From contig OX235263.1 in NCBI GenBank assembly GCA_944472135.2, forward strand, positions 11,391,517 through 11,455,516: DNA of 64,000 bases, given 5' to 3'. Both the position numbers and the translations under genes were made by a program. The notes under the pieces are model-generated. The model was not told the DNA's origin and searched no databases. It worked only from the letters and a program-made list of their open reading frames with translations. Of the stretch, positions 34,125 to 44,930 are shown piece by piece; position 1 is the stretch's first letter; every line of letters starts with the position of its first letter. This DNA comes from Trichobilharzia regenti (lineage: Eukaryota > Platyhelminthes > Trematoda > Strigeidida > Schistosomatidae).

Positions 34125-34480
34125 CACTAGTAACTAGTGTGATGTGTCTAGTCTTTTATTTGGTGCAGACTGAATTCTATCAGTCAGGCTTGCAATGTGG
34201 CCACCTTTCTAGGTAGCTGGCCATCACGGTGCACATTGATTTGATGATATAAGACGGTTGGAGGTAATCGGCAGGAAGCCTTAGACCTAGGTTTCGTGCT
34301 AGTTGGCATTCATCAGCAAGGAGTATCTGCACCCTTGAAGGAACTCATGTGCATTCTGAGATTCGAACCCGCGTCACCCAGTGCTGTAGTCAGAGACCTT
34401 ACCACTGAGCTATTTGGGCTCTTGATTGACCTCCTGTAGGACTGTAGTGGGTGTTTTCATAGGACACTAGATAGATTCTC
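34125..34480 (-). mobile_element. tRNA-like repeat (family T), full unit
   Basis: The most complete unit, about 355 bases, with GGACACTAG at both ends. The minus strand gives the tRNA-like head AATAGCTCAGTGGTAAGGTC and B box CGGGTTCGAATCTCAG. Such heads are internal RNA polymerase III promoters in tRNA-derived SINEs. The module order matches the copy at 28,550. Confidence 0.7.
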
Positions 34481-34484
34481 CTAC

Positions 34485-35935
34485 TTTTTTTTTAGATAAG
34501 ATAAGCTTTATTCCAAATCAGTACTTGTGATACAGAATGGAATTCTCAGCATTTCACTACATACAGTATTGCATCCAGTTAGTACATTAACAATAAATAA
34601 AGTTCTACATAGATTAAAGTTATCTCAGTCAGTTTTGACAACAACATATTGGCATGTTGGTAGCAAAGCCAAAATTTAAACAGAGTGATTGAAGGTGTTA
34701 GAAAAGTAGATACTACTAGCATATTTACTGGCGTAAGCGATAGCAAAATGGTCGAGATATACAGAGTGCGAAAGAACGAACAAGAATGTTTTAAGTAGAG
34801 TTTGTAAGGAAAAGAGAAACAAAGCAGCACATAACAGAGAAAAAAACAGAGAGAAAAGGAAAAGAGAGAAAGAAAACGCTGTATATATATATATATGATA
34901 TGAGTTGGAAAGACGAGATCCAGTTTTTCTACTGACTATTTAATAAGTTAAAGGTTTCACGCCTAATGCTTTCTTTATCGCACAGAACTCGAGCTACGTA
35001 GGGTATGGATGAGTTTTTGTACTTGCTAGTGCGGGCATATAGTTTCCTATATAGGCTTCTGGTTTTCCCTGAAGAGATACATGGGGAGAGTTGTGAATGT
35101 AGAGGGTGTTGTGAGTCAGATAAAATGGTTTTTGCCCATTTTTCACATGAGTCCATGCGCCTTGTCCATCAGAATGTTAATGAGCTGGCTAAGTGGCAAA
35201 TTGCTTACCCTGCTGACAACCTTTAACATCCTACGTAATAAGGTATAGTCTTTCTTCAATAGCCCAGGAAAGACTAAGGGGGAACAATAGAGAATAATAG
35301 GAAGAATACGGAAGTTAACAAATTGTAGGAGTAAGGGTTGGGTTACACCAGAAAGTCTTAACTTCTTGATGTAGAAGGTAAGACGGAATATTTTCTTAGA
35401 AATCGTCAAGATATGAGACGACCAGGAAAGATCAGAAGATGGAGTGACGCCTAGGTATTTATCTTCCGACTTGGTTTCAATTTCAGTGCCATCTATGTTG
35501 CACATCTCATGAGTCCTAACCAGTTTGTTTAGGTCAGATTTGTGCCTAAAGGTGAAATTAACTGTTTGGCATTTGGAGGGGTATAATGTGAGACCGTTTT
35601 CCTTGGATCATTGGCTGATTTCTGATAAGAAGCCATTTAGTTTAGAGCAGTCACTTTGACATTTGACAGGTAAAGATACAGTTAGGTCATCAGCATATTT
35701 GACAAAGTTAATGTCATTTGAAGATGGTAGGTCATGTAGAAAGAATGAAAAGAGAAGTGGGGAGAGTACAGCCCCTTGGGGGACACCAGCTTCAGTGAGC
35801 AAAGCAGAGGAGGATTCGCCTTTGAATACGGTGTACTGCGTTCTGTTTGAAAAGTACGAATGCAACCAGTTAGTGACCCAGGTCTCGGTTTGTGTCATGG
35901 AGAGCTTATTTAGTAACTGATGTGACGTATTTGAT
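34485..35935 (-). mobile_element. CR1-like (CR1/Jockey group) LINE, 5'-truncated, nearly open
   Basis: Minus strand: WVTNWLHSYFSNRTQYTVFK, then LTEAGVPQGAVLSPLLFSFF (RT motif B region), VKYADDLTVSLP (catalytic YADD, about 35,670-35,705), PSKCQTVNFTF, KYLGVTPSSDLSWSSHI and the C-terminal KNSSIPYVARVLCDKESIRR. From 35,898 to 35,143 a single frame is broken only by one TGA (35,605-35,607), at a position where the relative at 42.46 kb has Trp (TGG). One further frameshift lies near 35,150. The 3' end shows ATTCCATTCTGTATCACAAG and a GATAA-type terminal repeat at about 34,490-34,505. By far the least damaged RT here. Confidence 0.82.
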
Positions 35936-36269
35936 GCTTTCTTCGGCGCAGACTGAATTAATTTGCCACCCTAAGGAGCTCAAGAAATGGACCTGACGAT
36001 CAGCATCAACCACCTTATATCTGTTCAATGTACATTGCAATGATTAGTCACATTTCATACAGTCGGTTAACTTTATTAGTTTGAATAAATGAATGGACAA
36101 ACATATCTGCAGGAGAATACCAGCTCGTTTTATTTTGCTGGATGCACCTTAACTGCATACACATCCTAAGTTATCCAAATAACCCATGAACGTACTTTTT
36201 ACAGTCACATAGAGTTATAGATAGAAATTATAGTCAACATAATTTCAAAGATGATGTAAGTGTTAATAT

Positions 36270-36986
36270 ATGTGTAACACGTGGGCACTGTAGTAGTAAG
36301 TAATTGCATATGAGTTTTGTTTATTAGATGTATCACACAGTGATGAAACAATATTATTTAATGGATGATGTTTCGAACATAATTCATTATTGTTCATGAT
36401 CATATCAATTGTAATCACACGACTTTGAAACTTCAGTTTTATAGCTTTCTTCGTCCTGTCCTGTTTGGCGTTTTTTTTCCTTCACGTTCCCGGTGGAACC
36501 TAGGGCTCCAAGCTATGGGCTTGAAGATTCCGTAGCAGCGTTGATTTTTTACAGGATGGGGTTGCTAGCCTCATGCCCAACCTTTCCTCCTTACCAGTCT
36601 CACTACTGGCTTAGCGAGGTAAAGGTGTGCGCCGGCCGGGGATAGAACCCCGGACCTTCTGCATGGTCGGCGAGCGTCTTAACCGCTGTGCCACCGACGC
36701 ACACCTGTTTGGCGTTGGGGTAGTTGAATTTTTCAGATGTCCTATAGGACAGGTGTTGAATCATTCCTATTACACGTATTCTTTCTCAGTTGATTCGATA
36801 AACAAATATTCTGTTATCAATCTCTCCCTCCACTCTGCTGGTAAATTGGATTTTAAAACTGTCATTCCATCCCATCCTGCATATTGTATGGCTGTGTGTA
36901 ATTGCACGTGGTGTAATGCTACAGCTGGACTATTCTCTAGATTTCTCATCTTATTTGAGTCAACCAATCTAGATTTTGCTAGGTTT
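36270..36986 (-). mobile_element. Penelope-like element family A, copy 3, 3' half (split by an insertion)
   Basis: Family A tail and nuclease end: MTVLKSNLPAEWRERLITEY and the tail with the (GTGA)-ACAATATTATTTAATGG motif. It stops at TCTAGATTTTGCTAGGTTT (36,968-36,986), which is repeated at 38,502 where the other half starts. It is also interrupted by an S2 SINE (36,471-36,703). Confidence 0.8.
36471..36703 (-). mobile_element. tRNA-derived SINE (family S2), with target-site duplication
   Basis: On the minus strand it starts GCGTCGGTGGCACAGCGGTT (A box), with B box GGTCCGGGGTTCTATCC, a body with AGGAAAGGTTGGGCATGAGG, and ends in an A-run (T-run at 36,471-36,478). It is flanked by the perfect 11-base duplication CCTGTTTGGCG (36,460-36,470 and 36,704-36,714), possibly 13 bases with the following TT. 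Inserted into the PLE-A nuclease tail. Confidence 0.85.
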
Positions 36987-38501
36987 CGACTACTTTTGAG
37001 GTGCATTCCGAATGTCTAATTCAAGTTCAACATGATTTATCGACAAAGAGATGCAGTAACGATGGGGTCACTATTGGGTCCTTTACTTGCAGACTACTTC
37101 TTGGCTAGCTTAGAGAATAGTATTTTACGGCCTACTATCGACAGTTTCCATTTGTACGAAAGATACTTTCATCATATGTGACGACAATACTGACATTGAA
37201 TTGATAACTAAGGAGTTCAACAGCTGCCATCAGGCCATCAAGTTCACGTCGGAATCAGAGATTAACTCGGAATCCCATTTTTTGGATGCTTTTCTAAAGA
37301 GGAGATCTGATGGTTCTCTTCAAAGATCGATCTACAGGAAGCCAACATGGAATGGTCAGTACACACATTTTCATAGCTGGGTCCCTTTGAGAAGAAAGAG
37401 AAATCTGATCCATTCCCTATCCTCAAGAATAAGGAAGTTAAGTGATACAATCGATGGGGAACTGCAGCATCTCAGACAAGTTTTCATAGAGAATGGATAT
37501 CCTCGAAGATTTATCAAGAAAAACATGAAGTTAAGAGAAAAGCCTGAAAGATTCCAGACGGTGCTAAAGAAACTGCTTTTCATGAGTGTTGAATTTAAAG
37601 GTGATACCGCAGCCAAGATCCTGAAGAATCGCTTATGCAGATCACTGAGGAAAGCCTTCTTTATGGCTGAGCTAAGTATCAATTTCCATGGCCGACAAAT
37701 GATCAATGGATGTGTGAAGGATAAGCTGCCGCTTTGGGCCACCTCAATGTGTGTGTATAAATTACCCTGCTCGTGTGGAGCTAGTTACGTCGGCCGCACA
37801 AAACGCACACTTTCCAAACAAGACATCTCTAAACATTATCCGGCATGGTTAGCAAAGGGACAATGCAAGACAATTACTAGCTCAATTCTCGAGCATTTGG
37901 TGAATTCAGGCCACGTAGCTCCACCAGAGTCGTCTTTCCACATCATCTACAAAGTGAAGCCAAATGGTGTAGAGGGCTTCAGGTTTCAGCTTTTGTGTAT
38001 GGCGGAGGCGCTGACAATTCATCAATACAACCCTGAACTCTGTATACAGAAAAAGTTTGTCCATTCACTTATTCTACCTTGGTCTTAACCTCTTCACTAA
38101 TTGTTCCCTGTAAAATAATTTTTGATTTCTTTTTGTTTTTAATTTTACTTTTAGTTTGCTTTTGCTTTAATAATTAATTCACTATTATCAATCTCATATG
38201 TTCCTTCTGCATATTTTCAACCTTGTTAAACTGACAGTCAACTACCATCTTTATTCTCACTCAATAGCAATTTTAACCTTATCAAACTTCTATCTTTGTG
38301 CCATTGAGTACAATGTAATTTACAACTTTTAATTTTCGCTTCTAACGCCACTTATAATTAATTATATCAATTATGTCACCCCCTATTACTCAATAGTAGA
38401 CCACTATACACTTTTCTAAGTATAAATACGACTGTACAGCCTCTGAAGATGATTTTGTCGATTAAGAAAATTTTCTTTGCTGAATCTGTCTTTTATAGTC
38501 T
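36987..38501 (+). mobile_element. Penelope-like element family F, nested inside family A
   Basis: 5'-truncated in the RT palm (RDAVTMGSLLGPLLADYFLA). The catalytic motif is missing: the sequence passes from ERY straight to FIICDD, as if an 11-base TGTAGATGATA stretch had been lost. After that a 295-codon frame (37,201-38,088) is intact: SLQRSIYRKPTWNGQYTHFH, the linker, LPCSCGASYVGRTKRTLSKQ (GIY-YIG box as SYVGRT), HLVNSGHVAPPESSFHIIYK, MAEALTIHQYNPELCIQKKF and a stop. A 3' tail of about 400 bases follows, ending in GAAGATGATTTTGTCGATTA-type sequence. Confidence 0.85.
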
Positions 38502-39375
38502 AGATTTTGTTAGGTTTTTATGCTCGACTAGTGTGACTAACTGACCCTGATCTACTAGTTTGACCTGTGTATTTGACCTGACAGTCAGTGGAGTCATGGT
38601 ATTAAATAAACTCCATTGTTTTGTTTTATTGATCCACAGAATTGATCCTTGAATCGACAAAACTTGTTTCTAATTGCGTTTGTGTGTGTGTGTGGATCCC
38701 AGCCACTTTCATTCCTGCCTTGTTAGAAATTCCCCTTAAGATTTCTGAGGATCCTTTCTTGTATAGAATTACTACTGATGATTTAGATTCCTTACTGTTG
38801 GTATTGTCGTTATCTTGTGCATGTTTGATTTGCACGCCGTCATTATTATTATTATTGTTATCACTATCACTACTATCATTATTTATTTTATGTTTACATT
38901 TCCCTACATATTTCCTGACTATTGTGTCAGGGTAATTATTAAGTTTCGCGACTTCTCTTATATGCCTCACTTCTTGTCTTAGATTTTCCTCGATACTACT
39001 TAGTTTTTGTGCTCTATCACTTAAACATTTCACCAATTCTAATTTCACTGACATAGGATGCAATGATCGGAAGTCCAGATATCTGTTTGAATGGGTGGGT
39101 TTCCTGTAAACACGCTAGTGCTTAACTTCCCATCTTCTTTCCTTTTTATGCTGCAATCAAACATTGGAGATTCCCCTTCCTGACTTTCCAGTTCATTAGT
39201 GTATTGAATCGCCTCCACATTTTAATTGATGCATTCGAAAACTCTATCTATATCCCATGTTCTAAGTACAGTGAATGTGTCATCTGCATACCTCCAACAT
39301 AAATTTGGGGTGGGTGGAGGTGAACGTTACAATCGCTATGTTTTCCCACCTATCCATGAATATATCTGCTACAGT
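38502..39375 (-). mobile_element. Penelope-like element family A, copy 3, 5' half
   Basis: Continues copy 3 from the duplicated TCTAGATTTTGTTAGGTTT. Minus strand: decayed RYADDTFTVLRT catalytic region (about 39,275-39,300), FRSLHPMSVKLELVKCLSDR, EENLRQEVRHIREVAKLNNY, an Asn/Asp run, and KSSVVILYKKGSSEILRG. A 145-codon frame (38,626-39,063) survives. Confidence 0.8.
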
Positions 39376-39664
39376 TATTTAATGTTACGAGAATAACTAT
39401 TTATGTGAATATTAGACAAGATGCAGGTCAAGTTCAGATTTGCCTTGGAAACAAGGATGTGCCAGAGAAAAAACCTATAAGGTAGATTATCACAGTGAAA
39501 TTATACATTATAATTGAGAGTTCAGCCGGCACCTGAGTGAATAGTATGGCAAAATTATAGGATAAAAAAATGGAATTTAGTAGATTTGCAAACTTAATAG
39601 TGAGTTCAAATGAGTAAGCGAAAATAAAGATTATTTGGAATGTTATTATTATATTATTATTATT

Positions 39665-40980
39665 TTATCCTTTAGTTCCTAGAGGAACATAGGGCTTCAG
39701 CTGTGCGTCTCCATTGCCTTCTGTTTTCTGCCAACTTTTTCACTCCGCTCCAGGTCTGTCCACATGCTTTCATCTCCTCCTCGCATGACCTCCTCCAAGT
39801 CACCTTTGGACGACCAACTCGCCGCTTCCCTTTTGGATTCCACTCGAGCGATAGCTTGTCTAGTGATGTCACTTGATGGTTTCGTCAGGGTATGGCCAAT
39901 CCATCTCCACTTCTTCCTACCGATTTGTTTCACAATCGCTTCCTGGTTATTTCGTTCATTGCCAGAGATCCTTCCCTGTTGCTGATCTTTTCTGGCCATC
40001 TGATCTTGAGTATTGAGCGAAGACAACTGTTGATGATGGTCTGAATTTTGTTTGAGATACTCTTTATGACTCGTCAAGTCTCTGATCCATATAGAAGCAC
40101 TGACTTTACATTTGAGTTGAAAATCCGGATCATATTTTTGATTCTGAGTAATGTTGACCTCCACACAGACTTGAGAGTAATGAAAGCCTGTCTTGCTTTT
40201 CCGATTCTGGCTTTGATATTCTCGTCAGTTCCGTTGGCCTGTAGTTGAAACGATGCTTCCCAGGTAGGTAAAGGAGATTGTTTCTTTCAGGATCCTCCCA
40301 TTCATACTGGCTGATTGTTGTCTGTTGTTGTTGGTGGTGGTGTTGGCCAGGAATCTTCATCACCTCTGTTTTATCTGTGTTCACCTGAAGTGATGTCCTA
40401 TCTTTGATGCTTCTTCTGCCAGCTTGTTGCTTTCCACTTGCATATCTTCCAGTTTGTGGGAAATCAGATATATATCATCGGTGAAGTCCAGATCCTCCAA
40501 GGTTTTTGTGTCAGTTCATTTTATGCCTGTTCCCTCGTTGGTTGCCGTTGTCTGTCGCATTATCCAAACTACTGCAATCAAGAAAATCATTGGTGATAGT
40601 AGGCAGCCTTCTTTCACTCCCGGCCTTATTTCGAAGGCTTCCGTAAGTTTCCCGTTGTGGATTACTTGTCATGCAGCATTGTCGTATAACTGTTGAATGA
40701 GATGTATAATTGTCGATAGGACCCCGTAGTAGCGAAGTAGTTGCCAAATCACCTCTCGATCGACGCTATCGAAGGCTTTTTCAAAGTCGATGAAGTTGAG
40801 ATAGAGAGTTGACTGCCATTCCAAGCTTTGTTCAATGATGATTCGTAGTGTGGCGATTTGATCAATACATGACTTGTTTCTCCAGAATCCAGCCTGTTCC
40901 GGTAGAAGTTTTTCATCCAGGTTGGTGTGTTTGATTCTTTCCAGGATGATGCGGCCTAGTATTTTGCTTGGAATTGCATA
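39665..40980 (-). mobile_element. RTE-clade LINE, longest copy (RT palm to 3' end)
   Basis: Minus strand, in order: LGRIILERIKHTNLDEKLLP, EQAGFWRNKSCIDQIATLR, FIDFEKAFDSVDREVIWQLL (motif A, about 40,757-40,795), GVKEGCLLSPMIFL (motif B), LEDLDFTDDIYLISHKLEDM (motif C, with FTDD for the usual FADD), SASMNGRILKETISFTYLGS, the connection region, EEVEMDWPYPDE (degenerate IGH block), and the 3' end CTAGGAACTAAAGGATAAAA. A 130-codon frame (40,669-41,061) spans motif A. Several stops and shifts are present. A PLE fragment adjoins at about 40,985. Confidence 0.85.
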
Positions 40981-40984
40981 ACAT

Positions 40985-41225
40985 TCCAATGTTATGCAAT
41001 ACCGAAAAGCATATCCTTGAAATTTTCCGTTCGAAAGGCAGCAAAGTGTTCCCAAGTACAATAATTACCAGACGCCTATTTGACACTGGACATACAATGG
41101 AAGTTGGGCACGCAGAGAAATCACGGTTACTTCGATTCGCAGAAGCCATTACTGTCAAAAGAATTCCACCCAACCTCTGTATACAGAAGGAGAGTGTGAC
41201 TGATCTCTCAGTACCCTGGTAACCA
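40985..41225 (+). mobile_element. PLE C-terminal fragment (family G)
   Basis: Open to the natural stop: TIITRRLFDTGHTMEVGHA, then RLLRFAEAITVKRIPPNLCI and QKESVTDLSVPW. These are the last about 70 residues of a GIY-YIG PLE nuclease (TGH...; EA; CIQK). It abuts the minus-strand RTE copy. Confidence 0.75.
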
Positions 41226-41309
41226 TAGGTGCTTTTTCCATGTGCTTCTGTGTGTTTTTCTTTTCTGCGAACATGTACCAAGAAGCTTCTGGTTAAAGGG
41301 ACTGAACTG

Positions 41310-42165
41310 TTTAAACTCTTCATTCGTCAAACACCTGATTGACACAGGACAACGAGTAGATGTGCTCAAATCATTCAAAATAATAATTAACATATAAAGT
41401 ACCTCAAGTCTTCTCAGGTTTGCTGAAGTTATAGCAATAAAACTATTGTTGGATTTCAATTACCCTGGTGACTCACATCTTAGTAACTCTTTTTTTCTTA
41501 TTTTGTTAATTTTGTTAACTTACCTTTTCACTCCCCCTCCCTTTATCTTTCGTTTGACTCTCTTAAGAGGGGTAATTCTTCTTGATCTGCTGCGTTTTGT
41601 CCACTGATGACATCATCAACTTCCCATCTGACCTCATGTGCACGGAAATTTTAAAATTTTCATCTTCGCTTATCTAATTACATAACTATCACTAATTGTC
41701 TTTTGTTATCACCCCAACAACACAACTGTTAGTTAATCTTTTTCAAGAAACTTCTCTCTAACAATATATATATATGTGCGCGTCGGTGGCACAGTGGTTA
41801 GGACTCTCGCCGACCATGCATATGGTCCGGGGTTCGAGCCCACGCCGGCGCACACCTGATATCTATGGTCGGCCTGCAAAATTTGGGCTACCGATATCCA
41901 TGCTGAAAATTCCATACTTGTACCAAAAATACAGTGTCGAATCAAGCTGTAAATCAAAAAAAAATGTCTTGACACTTTAGACATCCTATTAATCTCAACG
42001 CCCTATTTAACTATGACGCTCTGACAATATGCTTGCTAATGGAAAAAGGTTTGTTAAAACTGAAATTTCATTAAAACAGAAATTCAGGTTGTACGCAGCT
42101 GATGAGAACCGGTGAAATAAAATGGATCCAGATTATTCTGTGCCAATCTTTCTTTGTTTAATTTT
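41310..42165 (+). mobile_element. Second PLE C-terminal fragment with 3' tail (family G)
   Basis: A duplicate nuclease end (LFIRQTPD, then RLLRFAEVIAIK equivalents in shifted frames; TTGACACAGGACAACGAGTA) runs into a tail that begins CCCTGGTGACTCACATCTTA. The tail matches 2,120-2,600 over its length. It is interrupted by an S3 SINE at 41,776-41,964. Two nuclease ends in a row suggest a partial tandem arrangement, common in PLEs. Confidence 0.65.
41776..41964 (+). mobile_element. tRNA-derived SINE (family S3)
   Basis: The head is GCGTCGGTGGCACAGTGGTT with B box GGTCCGGGGTTCGAGCCC, nearly the same as the S2 head. The body (CACCTGATATCTATGGTCGG, GTACCAAAAATACAGTGTCG) is unrelated to S2 and ends in A9 at 41,956-41,964. 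It is inserted in the PLE tail relative to the uninterrupted copy at 2,390-2,420. Confidence 0.8.
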
Positions 42166-42399
42166 ATTAGAGGGAATCATTGGATGAAATCGTTTTATTT
42201 TCTGTTGCATAACGTTTCGGTTTTCGCTCACTGGGTTAAACTCACAAATTAAGTTTAGAAAATCTACTAAATTATTTTGTTGACCTTATAATTTTACTCT
42301 ATAATCCCTCCATCTTACCCTCCAGAACTCTTTATCATATCTGAGTGTAAAACATCATAATAGTGCTGTAGAAACTTTTTGTAAACTCCTTCTTGCTAT

Positions 42400-43620
42400 T
42401 CACCACACATACGTCAGCTATTCTCATGGAGATGGAAAATTTTCAGCAGTCCTTCAGTTGTGGTCTTCGTCTAATGGCCTTAAACCAAATCCTTCCAAAT
42501 GTCAGACTGTTAATTTCACTTTCCAATGTATAACAAAGTTAAATGAAGATTTTGGTTTCCATGGCACTTGCAAAATTGATGATAGTGACGATACAGAAAT
42601 CAAGTCTGAAGTTAAGTATCTTGGATTAATTGCTTCTTCTGACCTGTCATGGTCTTCCCATGTCTTAGCGATTTCTAAAACAATATTTCGTCTGTGATTT
42701 TACATTAGGAAGTTAAGGCACTCAGAGACACCTGAACCCCTCCTCCTCTTACAGTTTGTCAACTCGTGTATCTTACCTATTCTGATTTACTGTTTTACCC
42801 TTATTCTTTCCTGGATTGCTTAAAAAACACTATGTCATACTTCGCGGAACTCTGAAGACTGTCAGTAGAACGAGTGTCAGCTATCCCATTGGGCCATATC
42901 GTTGACATTGTCACTGATAGGCACTTGATGTCATGCAACCAATTTGCTAAAGGAATTTTGTCAGACTCTGAGCATCCACCAAAGCACCCGCAGCTCCAAC
43001 CTTGTGTCTCCTCAGGTAAAACAAGAAGTCATTTCAGAAGACTTTATGCACATACGTCTAAGTAGGAAAATTCCATATTTCGCTGTACGTACTTTATGTG
43101 GTGAAAATAGTGTTAGGCATGAACTAACTAACCTTCTTTGCACTACTAAATAAACCATTTCCTCCACCCTTACAACATCAACCTTTATTGTTATTGTACT
43201 TCTTATATTTATAATCCTCTCAATTTTTTGCTTGTTATTTGTTTATTTTTTCATAAGTGTGAACATCATTTAGGCTGTGTGAATAACTGTTAATTTTGTA
43301 TTTCCCCTCACCATATTATATCAACAGAACATAAGATTCAATAATCTATAATATGCTAAAGTTTCCAGGCTGTTTGAAACAAACTCACTGTTATTATTAT
43401 TATTAATATTATTATCATTTAATGATCTCAGTTCGTGCTTCGAATATTTTTGACTTTATACCGTAAGCGTGGATAAATTCCTCTGGTTAATTTTGTTTTA
43501 ATTTTTAATCTTATTTATATTTTGAATAAATCAGATGCAAGGTGTTGTGACAAATGCTGAGAATTCCATTCTGTATTATGAGTACTGTCTTTTTTGGGAT
43601 AAAGTAGATTATATATGGTT
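42400..43620 (+). mobile_element. CR1-like LINE, second copy, 3' end
   Basis: LWSSSNGLKPNPSKCQTVNF, VKYLGLIASSDLSWSSHVL, then decayed PLLLQFVNSCILPILIYCF and SRKIPYFAVRTLCGENSVRH, matching the 34.5-35.9 kb element residue by residue in order. The tail shows GAGAATTCCATTCTGTATTA and GGGATAAAG. RT motifs A-C are not included. Confidence 0.78.
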
Positions 43621-44439
43621 GTTGGTTGTTCAGTACAATTAGAAAACAGCAGAAGCTAAATTAAAAAGAAACGTTTTAGTAGGATGCCGCAAGGTAGGCT
43701 GTAATAGACAGTTGTATCGATTTTCTCTTTTGTTTGACTTTTTTCTTTACCTTCCTGTTAAGTACTTTCCTTTACTTTCGTAATTCATTTTAAATCGTCA
43801 AATATATATGTATATATATATATATGACAAATGTAGCACAGTTTCCCTTATTAACCTTATGGTAAAACACTAGTAATTTAGCATCTATGTTATCATTGTT
43901 AGTTTCATCGATTGTAACAAATTTCTTCTTGTTTAGTTAGTTAGTTAGTTGGGTGGTTTGCTTGTTTGTTTTATCCATGGAAACAGTTGTCCTTTTCAGG
44001 TCATCAGTAACCACCTACAACCTTCATACCTTGTCAATGTTGATAGAGTTCTGTATTTATTTTTTCTCTTCGAGAAACACCAATGAAACAGAGATGCGAA
44101 GTTATGCGCTCTAATTACTTTAACAGAAGAATCTGAACATTCTTGTTATTCAAATGTCTATGGTCTGTTAACCTGAAAGTGAGTTTAGGTAATCAGCATG
44201 AATGAAGTAGGTGTTTTTGTGAATAGAAGGTTGAAATCTGACTTGTTTGTTAACAGCTTGCGTATTGTGAATATTTTGCAGAGGTCAACTAAACTGAGGC
44301 TTACTTAACCAATGGTTATTTGCAACTTGTCTTCTGAAGGCATCTGTGTGTTATAATTACAGTTATGTCATGATGTCATCAATTTTATAGTTTCAAGTAT
44401 TGGTTTTATAGGGATTTTGTTTGATTGCATGGAGGATTT
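43621..44439. other. No recognisable feature
   Basis: AT-rich with an AT microsatellite (about 43,803-43,825) and short GTTA/GTTT runs near 43,930. No gene or repeat match seen. Confidence 0.5.
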
Positions 44440-44660
44440 AATCATGAGCTGACATCAGTTAGAGAATCAGTGAAAAACCTACGAGGAGCATTGGATAGCT
44501 GTTTCGTCCTAGTTTGGGACTCCTCAGTAGTACGCATCCACCTGGGTTCTAGCCCAGAACCTTCTGGTAATAAGGCGAGCTAGCTCGTAGACCACTGAGC
44601 CACTGAGACCCAGTCCAATGGTCCTTCAATTCTAACTTCTGCCAATTCACACACAAGTTG
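44440..44660 (-). mobile_element. HHR-SINE, minus member of an inverted pair
   Basis: Minus strand: ATTGGCAGAAGTTAGAATTG, GTGGCTCAGTGGTCTACGAG (A box), a B-box-like GGTTCTGGGCTAGAACCC and the hammerhead motif at 44,488-44,536, ending TCACTGATTCTCTAACTGAT. Its partner starts 45 bases away in plus orientation. Confidence 0.78.
44488..44536 (-). ncRNA. Best-preserved hammerhead core in the window
   Basis: Minus strand: GCGTACTA, core CTGAGGA (intact CUGANGA), perfect stem II GTCC/GGAC around CAAACTA, GAAA, then ACAGCTAT with cleavage triplet ATC, then CAATGC. All invariant core bases are present, but stem I has mismatches and stem III one. Activity is possible but doubtful. Confidence 0.6.
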
Positions 44661-44704
44661 AAGATGAGACAGTAACTCATCGAAGAAGACATTGCGAAAT
44701 GGTT

Positions 44705-44930
44705 GCGCTATCTCGTGAGTTGGCAGAAGTTAGAATTCAAGGACCATCGGATGGGGCCCAGTGGCTTAATGGTCTACGAGCCAGCTCGCCTTGTAACCAG
44801 AAGGTCCTGGGTTCGAACCTTGGTGAGTGCGTACTGATGAAGAGCCTTTAACTAGGACGAAACAACTGTCCAGTACCCCCAGGTTTTCCAGCGGTTCTCT
44901 ACCTGATGTCAGCTTATGATACGATTCTCC
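44705..44930 (+). mobile_element. HHR-SINE, plus member of an inverted pair
   Basis: GAGTTGGCAGAAGTTAGAAT, GCCCAGTGGCTTAATGGTCT (A box), B box GGGTTCGAACCTTGG, hammerhead region with AUGAAGA core (44,831-44,876), GGACGAAACAACTGTCCAGT, end GATGTCAGCTTATGATACG. Confidence 0.8.

Noticed and set aside
44755..44830. Possible functional tRNA gene (A and B boxes at good spacing)
   Set aside because: It is part of a dispersed SINE with hammerhead and common 3' end. There is no complete cloverleaf with a paired acceptor stem that I could draw.
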